This document shows, piece after piece, positions 1 to 8,258 of a stretch of 64,000 bases of DNA. A program made the translations under genes and the position numbers. The notes below the pieces were generated by a model that saw nothing but the letters and a program-made list of their open reading frames with translations, made no database searches and had not been told where the DNA came from. Every line of letters begins with the position of its first letter. The first letter of the stretch is position 1. Source of the stretch: Desulforhabdus amnigena (GTDB lineage: Bacteria; Desulfobacterota; Syntrophobacteria; Syntrophobacterales; Syntrophobacteraceae); the NCBI RefSeq assembly GCF_027925305.1, contig NZ_BSDR01000001.1, forward strand, positions 1,081,001 to 1,145,000, in the 5' to 3' direction.

Positions 1-1
1 A

Positions 2-139
2 TGGGCGGTATCCGAAGGACCAATTCTTGCATTCCAAACAACTGACGGGGAGCATCATATTCCTTTCATGCTGAAAAGCATCAACGCAAAAGCAATCTCT
101 CTCCCCCAACCGCAACCAGAAGTATCAGGAAGGGTTTGA
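2..139 (+). CDS. C-terminal tail of an unidentified protein, cut by the window edge
   Basis: An open frame runs in from the left edge and gives 45 residues before a TGA at 137-139, ten bases before the csrA start. The visible tail contains FMLKSINAKAISLP and a proline-glutamine-rich end. No family can be recognised from so little. Its close spacing to csrA suggests cotranscription. It could also be a chance frame. Confidence 0.35.
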   Translation, partial: WAVSEGPILAFQTTDGEHHIPFMLKSINAKAISLPQPQPEVSGRV

Positions 140-148
140 CTGAAAATC

Positions 149-412
149 ATGCTGGTTCTTACAAGAAAAAGCGGAGAATCCATAAGAATAGGCGATGACA
201 TCGAGATCGTTATCACTGAAATCGATCGAAAAAAGGTAAAGATCGCGATTCGAAGTCCAAAGCACATTCCCATTTATCGGTCTGAATTGTATGAAAAAAT
301 GCAGCAGGAAAATCGTGAGGCGGCTCATATGGACGCCAATGATTTGAACGATGCACTCAGCTTGTTTCATCCATGTAAACAACCTGGACCTCCGGAAAAT
401 CAAGAATCTTGA
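149..412 (+). CDS. csrA: Carbon storage regulator CsrA (translational regulator)
   Basis: An 87-residue RNA-binding protein of the CsrA/RsmA family. The family core is complete: N-terminal [12 protein letters not shown], followed by beta strands ending in KVKIAIRSP and [12 protein letters not shown]4, R6 and R44, which form the RNA-contact surface in characterised CsrA, are present. The last 30 residues form a longer tail than the about 61-residue enteric protein, as is common where FliW is present. It lies 32 bp upstream of fliW on the same strand, the usual csrA-fliW pair. CsrA dimers bind GGA motifs, often in hairpin loops, and block translation. The likely local target is the flagellin leader at 11014-11052. 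AGGAAGGG lies 14 bp upstream of the ATG, rather far for a ribosome binding site. Confidence 0.96.
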   Translation: MLVLTRKSGESIRIGDDIEIVITEIDRKKVKIAIRSPKHIPIYRSELYEKMQQENREAAHMDANDLNDALSLFHPCKQPGPPENQES

Positions 413-444
413 AAAAACACTAAAAAGATGTCGGAAAGGAACTT

Positions 445-957
445 ATGCTGATCGAGACCTCACGTTTCGGCACGCTGGATGTGGAGGAGAGCAAATTCAT
501 CCGTTTTCCCTGGGGCATTCCGGCTTTTGAAGACCTCAAGCGATTCATTCTCATGGAACATGGTTCGGGACCCATCCACTGGCTTCAGGCGGTCGACGAT
601 CCCTCTGTCGCCTTCGTCGTTTGTCCTCCTGAAATTCCCGGAGTGAGCTATCGTATCCCTCCACATAAAAAGGAGCCTATTCAGCTCGAAGATGATCAGG
701 ACCTTGTGATATTGAACCTGGTCTCATCCATGCCCGACCAAAACCTCCTGCGGTTTCATGTGCGAAATCCCCTGCTTTTCAATACGGCCATGCGTCTTGC
801 CTATCAGTGGAGTATAGACCCCGAGGACCTTCCAAAATACCTGGAGACCCGCAACGGGGTCGCCCTGAGTCCGGACCCGGAAGACCCGACGGGAACCGCC
901 GCTTTTATCTACTGGAAACGGGAAAAAACAGAAAAGGCCCGACCGGTGTCTAAATAA
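445..957 (+). CDS. fliW: Flagellar assembly factor FliW (CsrA antagonist)
   Basis: A 170-residue FliW-family protein. It begins MLIETSRFGTLDVEE and has the conserved FPWGIPAFEDLKRF segment at about residues 22-35, then a beta-rich body and a short charged C-terminal tail. In studied systems FliW is bound by free flagellin; when flagellin is exported, FliW is released and binds CsrA non-competitively, relieving CsrA repression of flagellin translation. It follows csrA by 32 bp, so the two are probably one operon. Its 3' end overlaps the convergent HD-GYP gene by 8 bp. Length is typical for the family. Confidence 0.95.
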   Translation: MLIETSRFGTLDVEESKFIRFPWGIPAFEDLKRFILMEHGSGPIHWLQAVDDPSVAFVVCPPEIPGVSYRIPPHKKEPIQLEDDQDLVILNLVSSMPDQNLLRFHVRNPLLFNTAMRLAYQWSIDPEDLPKYLETRNGVALSPDPEDPTGTAAFIYWKREKTEKARPVSK

Positions 958-2215
958 AGTAATCCATGGGGGTTCGAGGGTTCAAATAATAATAGACCTC
1001 GGCCTGAACCTGCGAGGGGCGGAGGCTCCTTTTGATCGTCACATCCGGGTCATCTTCCAGCTCGAAAATCACCGCCTCCCGCTTGGGAACAGCCGGATCG
1101 TAAATCAGGATGTTCGGCCGCAGGCGGTCCTTTGGATTGATGGATATCACCATTCCGATCAAGCCATTGGAAAGCTCCACCAGGCTCCCCGGCGGATAGA
1201 TACCCATAACACGGATGAAACGAGACAAAAGACTTTCGTCGAACCGGTCCCGTATGCGGCAAAACATGTGACTCAACGCTTCGTGCGGCGTCATGGCCTC
1301 TTCCGGGTCCAGTGGATTGCAGAGGCTGTCATAAGTATTCGCAATCGATATCACCTTTGCAAGAAGGGATATCTCATCGGCTTTCAGCCGATCGGGATAC
1401 CCCTGACCATCATTGGTTTCATGATGCTGGCGAATGACTTTCAGGGATTCTTCCGGAAAGTCTTCTATTTGTTTCGCAATCTCTTCGCCATAAATGGGGT
1501 GAAGTTGCAGCAACTTGCGTTCTACAGGGGTGAGCGGCCCACGTTTGATAAGGTACTTCCTGGGAATACGCTGTTTGCCGACGTCATGAAAGAGGGCCCC
1601 GAGCCCAAGCCACCGCAGTTCCTCCTCCGTCAGTCCCACCTCCCTTCCCAGCAAAAGAGCCAGCAGGGCCACATTCAATGTGTGATAGAAAACGTCTTCA
1701 TTCAAGGATTTCACATGCATCAGGTTGATAACGACATCTCTTTGCGTCAGAAGGGATTCCACCATGGTTTGAAGCAAACTGTCGGCCTCGCCCTTTGCTT
1801 CGAGCGACCCCGTCGAGAGGCTTTTGATGACCCGTTTTGCCTGCCTGAAGGTTTTTTGGAATTCTCTTTCACACTTCTGGAATCTTCTTTGTTGTTCCTT
1901 CAGGCGGCGAATACGTTCCTGCTTACGTTTCTGCAGTATGGGATCCGCATCCGCAGGTTTTTTGAAAACGGAAGCAACATCAAGTGCTTCGGGCACACCG
2001 ACTTCAGCGGGCGGCAAAGGCGGCTGATCGCTTTTCTCCGGCTTATAGACCACACTGGAAATTCCCAAATCCTTCAGAACCTTGATTTGATTCTCCGACT
2101 TGATTTTGAAGCTATTGAAAGCAAACGGATGTTCAATCCAGCGCAACTCCAGTCGAACATAAACCCCCACGCGCAACCGATCCAGTGATATACGCTGCTC
2201 CGACATCACTACCAT
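950..2215 (-). CDS. HD-GYP domain cyclic-di-GMP phosphodiesterase (DUF3391-HD-GYP)
   Basis: About 421 residues, cytoplasmic. The N-terminal 100 residues resemble DUF3391 (LRVGVYVRLELRWIEHPFAFN). A charged coiled-coil linker follows, then an HD-GYP domain with the metal-binding motif LFHDVGK, the second histidine pair RQHHE and the GYP signature in GQGYPDRLKADEI. All key residues are present, so hydrolysis of c-di-GMP is predicted. Start choice: AAGGGA lies 5 bp before the ATG at 2215, while an upstream in-frame ATG at 2242 lacks a good ribosome binding site. The gene is convergent with fliW and overlaps it by 8 bp. A repeat lies upstream. It may tune c-di-GMP for motility, inferred from position only. 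Confidence 0.9.
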   Translation of the reverse strand: MVVMSEQRISLDRLRVGVYVRLELRWIEHPFAFNSFKIKSENQIKVLKDLGISSVVYKPEKSDQPPLPPAEVGVPEALDVASVFKKPADADPILQKRKQERIRRLKEQQRRFQKCEREFQKTFRQAKRVIKSLSTGSLEAKGEADSLLQTMVESLLTQRDVVINLMHVKSLNEDVFYHTLNVALLALLLGREVGLTEEELRWLGLGALFHDVGKQRIPRKYLIKRGPLTPVERKLLQLHPIYGEEIAKQIEDFPEESLKVIRQHHETNDGQGYPDRLKADEISLLAKVISIANTYDSLCNPLDPEEAMTPHEALSHMFCRIRDRFDESLLSRFIRVMGIYPPGSLVELSNGLIGMVISINPKDRLRPNILIYDPAVPKREAVIFELEDDPDVTIKRSLRPSQVQAEVYYYLNPRTPMDYFI

Positions 2216-2395
2216 TTCGTTCCCTTTTTTTATACCCTGCACCGGAAAAAGAATGTCCCCGTCGAGGAAAACCTGTCAAAATCCCGGGAAATCAATGTAT
2301 GAAGTATGAATCGGTATATTGCCCGTATCACTTGAAACAAAACATCCTTCCAACATCACACCGGTTCATTCTCTCCAGCAATTCTCATTTTAAAA

Positions 2396-2473
2396 AACAC
2401 CCCCCTGCCCACCCTCAAGGGGGGAATTTTTAGGATAAAATCCCCCTTTGAAGGGGGATCAAGGGGGATGTCG
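2396..2473. repeat. G/C-run palindromic repeat between HD-GYP and Uma2 genes
   Basis: Part of the 355-bp gap 2243-2597. Runs of five to six C are followed by TCAAGGGGGG and then CCCCCTTTGAAGGGGG, making nested palindromes. The same words recur at 6.3, 8.1, 18.3, 20.7, 27.6 and 33.5 kb. This copy looks like abutting fragments of two repeat families. No coding content was seen in the rest of the gap. Confidence 0.7.
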
Positions 2474-2597
2474 GAAACGTCCATATCATGAGAGACATCC
2501 AAAATGAGCATTGCTGCATTCTCTCGTTGAAAAGCGGGGACGATCAAGTTAGAGTTTCACTCGAAGTTCTTTCGAAAATCATTCGAAGGAGACCACC

Positions 2598-3164
2598 ATG
2601 AGCGAAACCGCACTGAAAAAAGTGACCTATGAAGATTTGTATTCAATCCCCGAAAATGCTGTGGGGGAAATCATCGACGGCGAACTGGTCGTTACTCCCA
2701 GGCCATCGAGAAGGCACACTTTTGCAAGTTCTGCGTTAGACAAAGAAATAGGCCCGCCCTACCAATTCGGCCGTGGCGGCGGTCCCGGCGGCTGGATCAT
2801 CATTATTGAACCGGAAATTTCCCTGGGAGAGGATATCCTTGTTCCTGACCTTGCAGGCTGGAAAAAGGAACGCTTCCCCTATTCCGAGGAAACCAACTGG
2901 ATCTCGGTCCCTCCGGATTGGGTCTGCGAAGTCCTCTCGCCGGGCACCGTTCGCACGGATCGGACCCGAAAAATGCCGATTTACGCCCGGCACGGAGTGA
3001 GTCATCTCTGGTTGATGGACCCCGAAGCCGAGATGATCGAGGTCTTCAGGCTGGAATCCGGGAGATGGGCGCTGCTGGGAGTATTTGCGGAAAACGACCG
3101 GATGAAAGCGGAACCGTTTGAAGAAATCGAACTCGCCCTGAACGACCTTTGGTTGAAGCCATAG
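2598..3164 (+). CDS. Uma2-family (DUF820) putative restriction endonuclease-like protein
   Basis: 188 residues of the Uma2 family, which has a PD-(D/E)XK nuclease-like fold. Visible family marks are the N-terminal YEDLYSIPENAVGEIIDGEL with TPRPSRRH, the acidic pair around PEISLGEDILVPDLAGWKKER, and CEVLSPGT followed by RKMPIYARHGVSHLWLMDPE. The D of PDLAGW, the E of CEVLSPG and a following basic residue would be the catalytic set. AAGGAG lies 6 bp before the ATG. It is one of three paralogues in the window (see 12.4 and 13.1 kb) and differs most in its middle part. Family function is unproven; such genes are often dispersed in multicopy with mobile elements. No link to flagella is known. Confidence 0.85.
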   Translation: MSETALKKVTYEDLYSIPENAVGEIIDGELVVTPRPSRRHTFASSALDKEIGPPYQFGRGGGPGGWIIIIEPEISLGEDILVPDLAGWKKERFPYSEETNWISVPPDWVCEVLSPGTVRTDRTRKMPIYARHGVSHLWLMDPEAEMIEVFRLESGRWALLGVFAENDRMKAEPFEEIELALNDLWLKP

Positions 3165-3177
3165 ATTGGGTTGAAAA

Positions 3178-3215
3178 ATCTGCCCCCCTCCTTGCCCTCC
3201 TCAAGGGGATTGGCA
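3178..3215. repeat. Short G/C-run repeat fragment
   Basis: CCCCCCTCCTTGCCCTCCTC followed by AAGGGGATTGG, a partial copy of the palindromic G/C-run repeat seen elsewhere in the window. It fills most of the space between the Uma2 gene and asnB. Confidence 0.5.
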
Positions 3216-3251
3216 TCGGGTTAAGAAAAGAGCTAACGGGAATAGACGAAT

Positions 3252-5138
3252 ATGTGTGGGATAGCCGGCATTTTCAACCCTCAGGGACTCGATGATTCTG
3301 TTCTCCATGTCCATCGAATGATCCAGGCCATCAGGCACCGCGGCCCTGACGCCGAGGGATTCCATGTGGAAAAACAGGCCCAACTGGGCTCCTGCCGCCT
3401 CAGCATCATCGACGTGGACGCCGGTCCTCAACCCATCTGGAGCGAAGACGGCCGCACATGCATCGTTTTCAATGGAGAGATCTACAACTATCGGGAACTT
3501 CGTGAGCAACTGGCGGAACATGGGCGGTTATTCCGAACGCACACCGACACGGAAGTGGTCCTCCAGGCCTACCTGAAGTGGGGGAATTCCTGTGTTGAAC
3601 GCTTCAAGGGGATGTTCGCATTCTGCATCTGGGATTCCCGCCGCCAAAGCCTCTTTCTGGCTCGCGACCACTTTGGCATCAAGCCCCTTTACTACTCTCG
3701 ACTGCCTGACGGGACCTTCCTTTTTGGTTCTGAAATCAAGGCCATTCTGACGCATTCCGCAATACAGAGGGAAGTGAACCCCCAGGCCATCGACAATCTT
3801 TTTACCTTCGGGTTCAACACTGCTCCCCACACTTTTTTTCAGGGCATCGAACAACTGCTACCGGGGCATATTCTCAAGGTCGACCGCCACGGAATCAAAA
3901 TGGCCCCCTATTGGGACATCCCTGCAGAACTTCCCTACCTGCACGGCGATGACTGCGAACTTATAGAGCGGTTTCGCGGCAAACTGCAGGAAGCGGTGCG
4001 GCAGGGGGTGGTCTCGGACGTTCCCGTGGGCGTCTATCTGAGCGGCGGCATCGATTCCTCCGCTATCGCCGCCCTGTATTCAAAATCAACCGACCAACCG
4101 GTCAAGACCATAACCATCACTTTCGATGGAGCGGACTACGACGAACGCGACTTCAGCAGAAGCGTCGCATCCTCGCTGGCAGCCGAACATCACGAATTCA
4201 AATGTTCCATCGGCGCCGAAGAGATCGGACCCATGGTCCGCGCCCTGGAAAACCCCATTGTCTCCCTCTTGCACCTTCCCCTGTATCTTCTTTCCGGAAA
4301 GGCGAAGGAACTGGGACTCAAAGTGGTGCTCTCCGGCGACGGCTCCGACGAAATCCTTGGAGGCTACGATTATTTCAAGCAACTGAAGTGCATGGAATTC
4401 ATCAAAAAAGGCGGCCCCTGGAGAAAGTCCGTCCTCAAGCGTCTCTATCCAACCCTGCAGGATTCTCAACTGGCTCCCATGCACGAACACCTGGCCCGCG
4501 CCGCCGAGAGATTTCCCGTGAATCACCCGGCGATCCCTTACCGTTACCGGGAATTCCAGTTCAAAGAACAGCTCTATTCCAGGAGGTTCGCTCAGCGCCT
4601 TTCTCATTTTGCGCAGGAACCCGTCCAATTGGCCAATGTAGGAAGATTCAGCCACCGCCCCGCCTTCGATCAGGCCATCTATCTCGAAACGAAACTTCGC
4701 TTACTCAATCTAACCCTGCCGCTGGCAGACAAAATGGGTATGACCCACTCGGTGGAAGTGCGGCCCCTTTTCCTCGACCACGAACTCGTGGAATTGCTCT
4801 TTCAGATCCCGCCCCACCTGAAGATGCAGGGATTGAACGAAAAGTTCCTTCTGAAAGAAAGCATGAAGGGGATTGTACCCGAAACCATCCGTGCGAGGCG
4901 AAAGCAGCCTTTCAATCCTCCCGCTCCCTGGTTTCTCAAAACCATGGACGAACTGGTGATGGAATACCTTTCTCCCGGTAAAGTCCGGGAGGCGGACTAT
5001 TTCGATCCACAGTTCGTTCAGGAATTGCTGATTCAACATCGCAAGGGGGGATCACTGGATCTTTCGGGACTGATCGTGGTGGTCTTTTTTATTCAGATGT
5101 GGCACGAAGTGATGATCAATGGAAAGGACATGATTTGA
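3252..5138 (+). CDS. asnB: Asparagine synthase (glutamine-hydrolysing), AsnB family
   Basis: 628 residues. It begins MCGIAGIF, so after Met removal Cys is the N-terminal nucleophile of a class II glutamine amidotransferase domain (about 1-210; RHRGPDAEG, FNGEIYN and GMFAFCIWD are visible). The synthetase domain follows with the ATP-binding SGGIDSS motif at about residue 262 and LSGDGSDEILGGYDY, which normally binds aspartate and pyrophosphate. All key residues appear intact. It would make asparagine from aspartate, glutamine and ATP in the cytosol. AsnB-type enzymes also amidate other carboxylates in surface polysaccharide loci; no other sugar genes lie nearby, so this is not favoured. It is a non-flagellar gene between the csrA-fliW and fliS-fliD blocks. 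Confidence 0.93.
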   Translation: MCGIAGIFNPQGLDDSVLHVHRMIQAIRHRGPDAEGFHVEKQAQLGSCRLSIIDVDAGPQPIWSEDGRTCIVFNGEIYNYRELREQLAEHGRLFRTHTDTEVVLQAYLKWGNSCVERFKGMFAFCIWDSRRQSLFLARDHFGIKPLYYSRLPDGTFLFGSEIKAILTHSAIQREVNPQAIDNLFTFGFNTAPHTFFQGIEQLLPGHILKVDRHGIKMAPYWDIPAELPYLHGDDCELIERFRGKLQEAVRQGVVSDVPVGVYLSGGIDSSAIAALYSKSTDQPVKTITITFDGADYDERDFSRSVASSLAAEHHEFKCSIGAEEIGPMVRALENPIVSLLHLPLYLLSGKAKELGLKVVLSGDGSDEILGGYDYFKQLKCMEFIKKGGPWRKSVLKRLYPTLQDSQLAPMHEHLARAAERFPVNHPAIPYRYREFQFKEQLYSRRFAQRLSHFAQEPVQLANVGRFSHRPAFDQAIYLETKLRLLNLTLPLADKMGMTHSVEVRPLFLDHELVELLFQIPPHLKMQGLNEKFLLKESMKGIVPETIRARRKQPFNPPAPWFLKTMDELVMEYLSPGKVREADYFDPQFVQELLIQHRKGGSLDLSGLIVVVFFIQMWHEVMINGKDMI

Positions 5139-5260
5139 TGCCGCTAGGGGAACCGGACTTTCGCGCGAAAACCTGAAACTCCAGGGAACGGATTCATCTC
5201 ATCCCTGCCTGGTTGCGCCGCCTGTGGAAGACGGCGCTACCGTCTGACTCCAGGGAAGGG

Positions 5261-5644
5261 TCATATCCTGCCTTGCAGATCCCAATGCGGGCGGTTAGCT
5301 TCCTTTCCATAGGTCTCCACGCACTTTCTTCCCCTTACATGCGAAACCAAAGCCTCCAACGTGCAGTTCCGGCAAAACTCCAGCCGGCTCACGACGGCCC
5401 GAACTTCCTCTCGGACTTTTTCCGCGAGAGGCAGCAGACCGGGGTTGTTACTGAAACCAGCCTGCTGCAATGTCTCGGTCAATATGGCGTGCTCCTGCGC
5501 CAGGGCCTGGAGCGAAGCGATGGGCTCGACCTCTTCATCGTTCTCATCTTCTAAATCCGCCAGCACCGCCTGAATCCTTTGCGTCACTGACAGAAGCTTT
5601 TGCAGTAGATTCTCATGCGTCCCGGATGGTGACTCACACGGCAT
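5261..5644 (-). CDS. Putative FliT-like flagellar export chaperone
   Basis: 127 residues, mostly alpha-helical and acidic, with predicted coiled-coil stretches around LLSVTQRIQAVLADLEDENDEE and LPLAEKVREEVRAVVSRLEF. No diagnostic motif is seen. Its start overlaps the fliS stop by 11 bp and it follows fliD-fliS, the position of fliT in many genomes. FliT binds the filament cap FliD and keeps it export-ready. It has two Cys in CRNC near the C-terminus. Identification rests on position, size and helical character. A generic small flagellar chaperone is the alternative. Confidence 0.55.
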   Translation of the reverse strand: MPCESPSGTHENLLQKLLSVTQRIQAVLADLEDENDEEVEPIASLQALAQEHAILTETLQQAGFSNNPGLLPLAEKVREEVRAVVSRLEFCRNCTLEALVSHVRGRKCVETYGKEANRPHWDLQGRI

Positions 5645-6101
5645 AACTCAGTCTCCGGGTTGGAACCGGCGTTCCTACCACTCCCGCGACCGGCGCCGGG
5701 GCCGCCGGTTGCTGCACCGCTTGAGCCGCCAGTTGTTTTGCCGCTCCTTCAAAACCTTCTTTCAGTTCAACAACCACCTTTTCCACTTCGTCCAGTCTAT
5801 GAACGTCGTTATGGAGGTTCGCTTCCGTCAGTCTGCCCATCATCCATTGATAGAGGTCGGCCAGGTTCGTGGCCATCTCCCCGCCGGCTTCGCGATCGAG
5901 GGCGCAATCCAATTCGGTCAAAAGGGCAATGATACTGGAAATGGCTTCTCCCTTGCGCGCACTGTTGCCTGCCGTCATCGCATCCCGTGCCTGGTGCAGA
6001 AACCCCACCAGCCCTTCATATACCATCACCACCAGTCGTTCCTTGTCATAAATGGCATTCACCGCAGTTTTTTGATACGCATGATGTGCGTAAGGGGTCA
6101 T
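5634..6101 (-). CDS. fliS: Flagellar export chaperone FliS
   Basis: 155 residues. FliS family marks: N-terminal YQKTAVNAIYDKERLVVMVYEGLVGFL, a four-helix body with LTELDCALDREAGGEMATNL and LYQWMMGRLTEANL, then an Ala/Pro-rich C-terminal tail that is not part of the usual fold. FliS binds the C-terminal D0 helix of flagellin in the cytosol and delivers it to FlhA. Start choice: GGGAGGAGT lies 7 bp before the ATG at 6101; an upstream in-frame ATG adds 19 residues without a ribosome binding site. It lies downstream of fliD and overlaps the fliT-like gene. A 115-bp repeat lies between fliD and fliS. Confidence 0.93.
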   Translation of the reverse strand: MTPYAHHAYQKTAVNAIYDKERLVVMVYEGLVGFLHQARDAMTAGNSARKGEAISSIIALLTELDCALDREAGGEMATNLADLYQWMMGRLTEANLHNDVHRLDEVEKVVVELKEGFEGAAKQLAAQAVQQPAAPAPVAGVVGTPVPTRRLSYAV

Positions 6102-6244
6102 AGTATTCACTCCTCCCGTATGGTACTGTAAAGTCAACAGGTTATATAGGTTGTACATGCTCAGCGCGGATGATATCCCAGCTCCTTGATGACCCTGATA
6201 GGGGTAATCGAATGAAACGGCTGCGTAATTGCGAAGATCAGTAC

Positions 6245-6356
6245 TAAGAGCTTATCCGAAAACCTACCCCGGCAGCGGCCCCCCCTGGTCCCTCCTCGAG
6301 GGGGGGATTAAAGGGGGGTGTCGCAAAGTCCACAGGGGGGGGCGGATAGGTTCTAA
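6245..6356. repeat. MITE-like repeat, family A, copy 1 (between fliD and fliS)
   Basis: About 112 bp, bounded by TTATCCGAAAACC on the left and GGATAGGTT on the right, with the core CCTCCTCGAGGGGGGG and GGGGTGTCGCAAAGTCCAC. The same order of words occurs at 18272-18378 and 20655-20774, with other copies at 8065-8165 and 33437-33662. It has no coding capacity. It probably forms a strong hairpin in the fliD-fliS transcript. Confidence 0.85.
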
Positions 6357-6391
6357 AGCCCCGACTACCGGCAAAAACTCATGCATCCCGA

Positions 6392-7816
6392 TCATTTGTT
6401 GCTATTCTGCCAGGATTCAATCTGCTGGGTCAGAAAATCTCCCGTTTTCTGGTATTGTGCCAAAAGCGTTTCCAGGTTCTGGAACTGAGTTTTCAGGCGA
6501 GTTTCTGTATTGCTCACACGTGTCTCATATTTTTCAATGTCTTCGTCGATACGGTCTATACTGGTTTGAATACCCTTGGTCCGGACAGTCAAATCACCAT
6601 CGTTGGTATTGAGAATACCGTCCAGCGCATTCACCAGGCGCACGCCGAATCCCTTGTTTTCTCCGCTTTTAGTGGTGAAAAACGCTGCCACGCCACTAAA
6701 ATTGTTTTTAAGAGTCCCGTTTAAAACCGTGGAATCTACTTCGAGCCTGCCCTCCTTGTTCATGGCGATGCCCAGGTCTGAAAGCCTGTTCAACCCCTCT
6801 GCGGCTCCCGGGACCATATCCGCAACCATATTTCTCAACTTCCTGCGGATCTGATTGGTTGTGCCGTCGCCCAGCAGGCTCCCCGCCTTTTCGGTTTCGC
6901 TGTCGTAGCTCTGAGCATCCTTGAAAAAATCGACGACCGCATTGTATGCATCAACAAAGGCATTCACCTTGGAAGCAATGGCCTCCGTATCCCGTGACAC
7001 GGTGAGAGTCTCGGTCTTTCCCGTTTCTGTCGTTCCCTTGAGAGTCAGGGTGACCCCCTTGATGACGTCGCCCACGGTATTGGTGGACCGGTGTATCCCC
7101 TCCACGCCATCCACCGTCAAAATCGCGTCCGAAGCGGCCTGGGTCTCCGTGAGATGGTTGTTGTCCCCTCCCGCCACGAACAGAAGGCGCGAGAGCCCCG
7201 TCTCGTCCGTCACGTCCCCGGTGTCTTCAGGGTCCGACGGTGTTTCCGCCGTCACCTCCAGGCGGATGGTATTTGCTTCCCCGGTGCTCTGTCCGGTGAG
7301 AGTGAGGTAGACTTTGTCCCCGTCCGTAATGACTGAAGCCTGAATGTCCTTCTGTTTTTCATTGATGAGATTGGCTACATCCGCCAGCGTGTCGTCCGCG
7401 TTCGTGGTGATTTCCACGGAGGTCCCCTCGCCCAGCTGCAGAGTGAAAGTCCCTGCCCCCACGGCCTCATGGGCACCGAAAGCGGCACTCTTGACCTTGT
7501 GTACCTGGGCTAGCGACTCGACGCTGATATTGTATGCGCCGCTCCTGGCCGTCGAGAAAACAGATGCCGAAAAGGCGTCCGTATCGCTCGACACTCCGGT
7601 ATAAGCATTCATATCCGACGCAGAATCCAAAGCCGAAGCCGCTGTGCGGAGGGTGGACAGCGCGCTTTGAAGGCTCCCGTATGCGGTCAGCTTCACCTCG
7701 TAGGCCGCTTGTTTTGCCTGCAGTTTGGTGATGGGCTGCCGCTCCAGTTCGATCAACTGAGAGATCACACTATCGGTGTCAATCCCGGAAACCAGCCCGC
7801 CCACTGAAAATCCCAT
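6392..7816 (-). CDS. fliD: Flagellar filament cap protein FliD (hook-associated protein 2)
   Basis: 474 residues. The N-terminal FliD domain starts GFSVGGLVSGIDTDSVISQL, with a heptad-rich stretch ending ALSTLRTAASALDSASD. The centre has a flagellin-IN-like segment (SAFGAHEAVGAGTFTLQLGEGTS). The C-terminal FliD domain includes FVDAYNAVVDFFKDAQSYD and LGDGTTNQIRRKLR and ends in a coiled coil with RVSNTETRLKTQFQNLETLL. FliD caps the growing filament and folds incoming flagellin. Start choice: GGGGGGAG lies 5 bp before the ATG at 7816, giving the usual N-terminus; a longer frame adds 25 residues without support. It is followed by fliS and a fliT-like gene in the same direction. Confidence 0.95.
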   Translation of the reverse strand: MGFSVGGLVSGIDTDSVISQLIELERQPITKLQAKQAAYEVKLTAYGSLQSALSTLRTAASALDSASDMNAYTGVSSDTDAFSASVFSTARSGAYNISVESLAQVHKVKSAAFGAHEAVGAGTFTLQLGEGTSVEITTNADDTLADVANLINEKQKDIQASVITDGDKVYLTLTGQSTGEANTIRLEVTAETPSDPEDTGDVTDETGLSRLLFVAGGDNNHLTETQAASDAILTVDGVEGIHRSTNTVGDVIKGVTLTLKGTTETGKTETLTVSRDTEAIASKVNAFVDAYNAVVDFFKDAQSYDSETEKAGSLLGDGTTNQIRRKLRNMVADMVPGAAEGLNRLSDLGIAMNKEGRLEVDSTVLNGTLKNNFSGVAAFFTTKSGENKGFGVRLVNALDGILNTNDGDLTVRTKGIQTSIDRIDEDIEKYETRVSNTETRLKTQFQNLETLLAQYQKTGDFLTQQIESWQNSNK

Positions 7817-7962
7817 GACTGTCTCCCCCCTTCCGGTAAGATATTGCAACAACTCCACGCCCTCCCGCAAAAGGAAGGCTAAACAACTCACCAGGATGAT
7901 TCAAAAACTCCCTTTCATTCCAGGCGAGGGTCGTTCCTGGTCCTCATGATCACTGTCACATT

Positions 7963-8032
7963 AACCACAGAGACACGGAGAAAAACCCTCAAATGAAACC
8001 TCTGTGTTCTCCGTGTCTCCGTGGTTCAAATG
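7963..8032. repeat. CACGGAG-type repeat, family B, short copy
   Basis: An inverted repeat with AACCACAGAGACACGGAGAA on one arm and TTCTCCGTGTCTCCGTGGTT on the other, separated by about 25 bp. Longer relatives lie at 20.5, 26.8, 51.0 and 61.6 kb. Together with the next repeat it fills much of the 442-bp fliD to flagellin gap (7817-8258), in which no gene or convincing promoter was seen. Confidence 0.8.
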
Positions 8033-8064
8033 AAATCCGACAATGTCGAGGTTGGAACCAGTCC

Positions 8065-8165
8065 GGAAACCTCCTGGGACTTTGGGACACCCCCCTTGGT
8101 CCCCCCTCGAGGGGGAAATTGAAGGGGGGTGTCCGCTGCCGGGGAAGGTTTTCAAAAAGGCTTTT
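8065..8165. repeat. MITE-like repeat, family A, copy 2
   Basis: Family A core in the opposite arrangement: GGACACCCCCCTTGGTCC, a CCCCTCGAGGGGG palindrome, then GGGGGGTGTCCGCTGCCGGG and GGAAGGTTTTCAAAAAGGCT. The right end matches the reverse of the left end of the 20.7-kb copy. Confidence 0.8.
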
Positions 8166-8258
8166 AATCATCCCTCGCCTCTCCCCCGAAAAAAGAGGGG
8201 ATCCTGCGTCAACAGCATCGAGAATCGGGGGGAAGGATCATTGGAAGCCGGCTAAAGA

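Noticed and set aside
1268-2188. Long plus-strand frame opposite the HD-GYP gene
   Set aside because: It is the antisense of a clearly coding, motif-bearing gene. Similar long antisense frames over flagellin, flgI, flhB and fliI were rejected for the same reason.
7963-8165. CRISPR-like appearance of repeated G/C-rich words
   Set aside because: No regular spacing and no unique spacers of constant length; copies are single and palindromic at scattered junctions.
8160-8240. Intrinsic terminator for flagellin
   Set aside because: The C-run, T-run and G-run near 8180-8200 do not form a stem followed by a T-tract in the direction of flagellin transcription.
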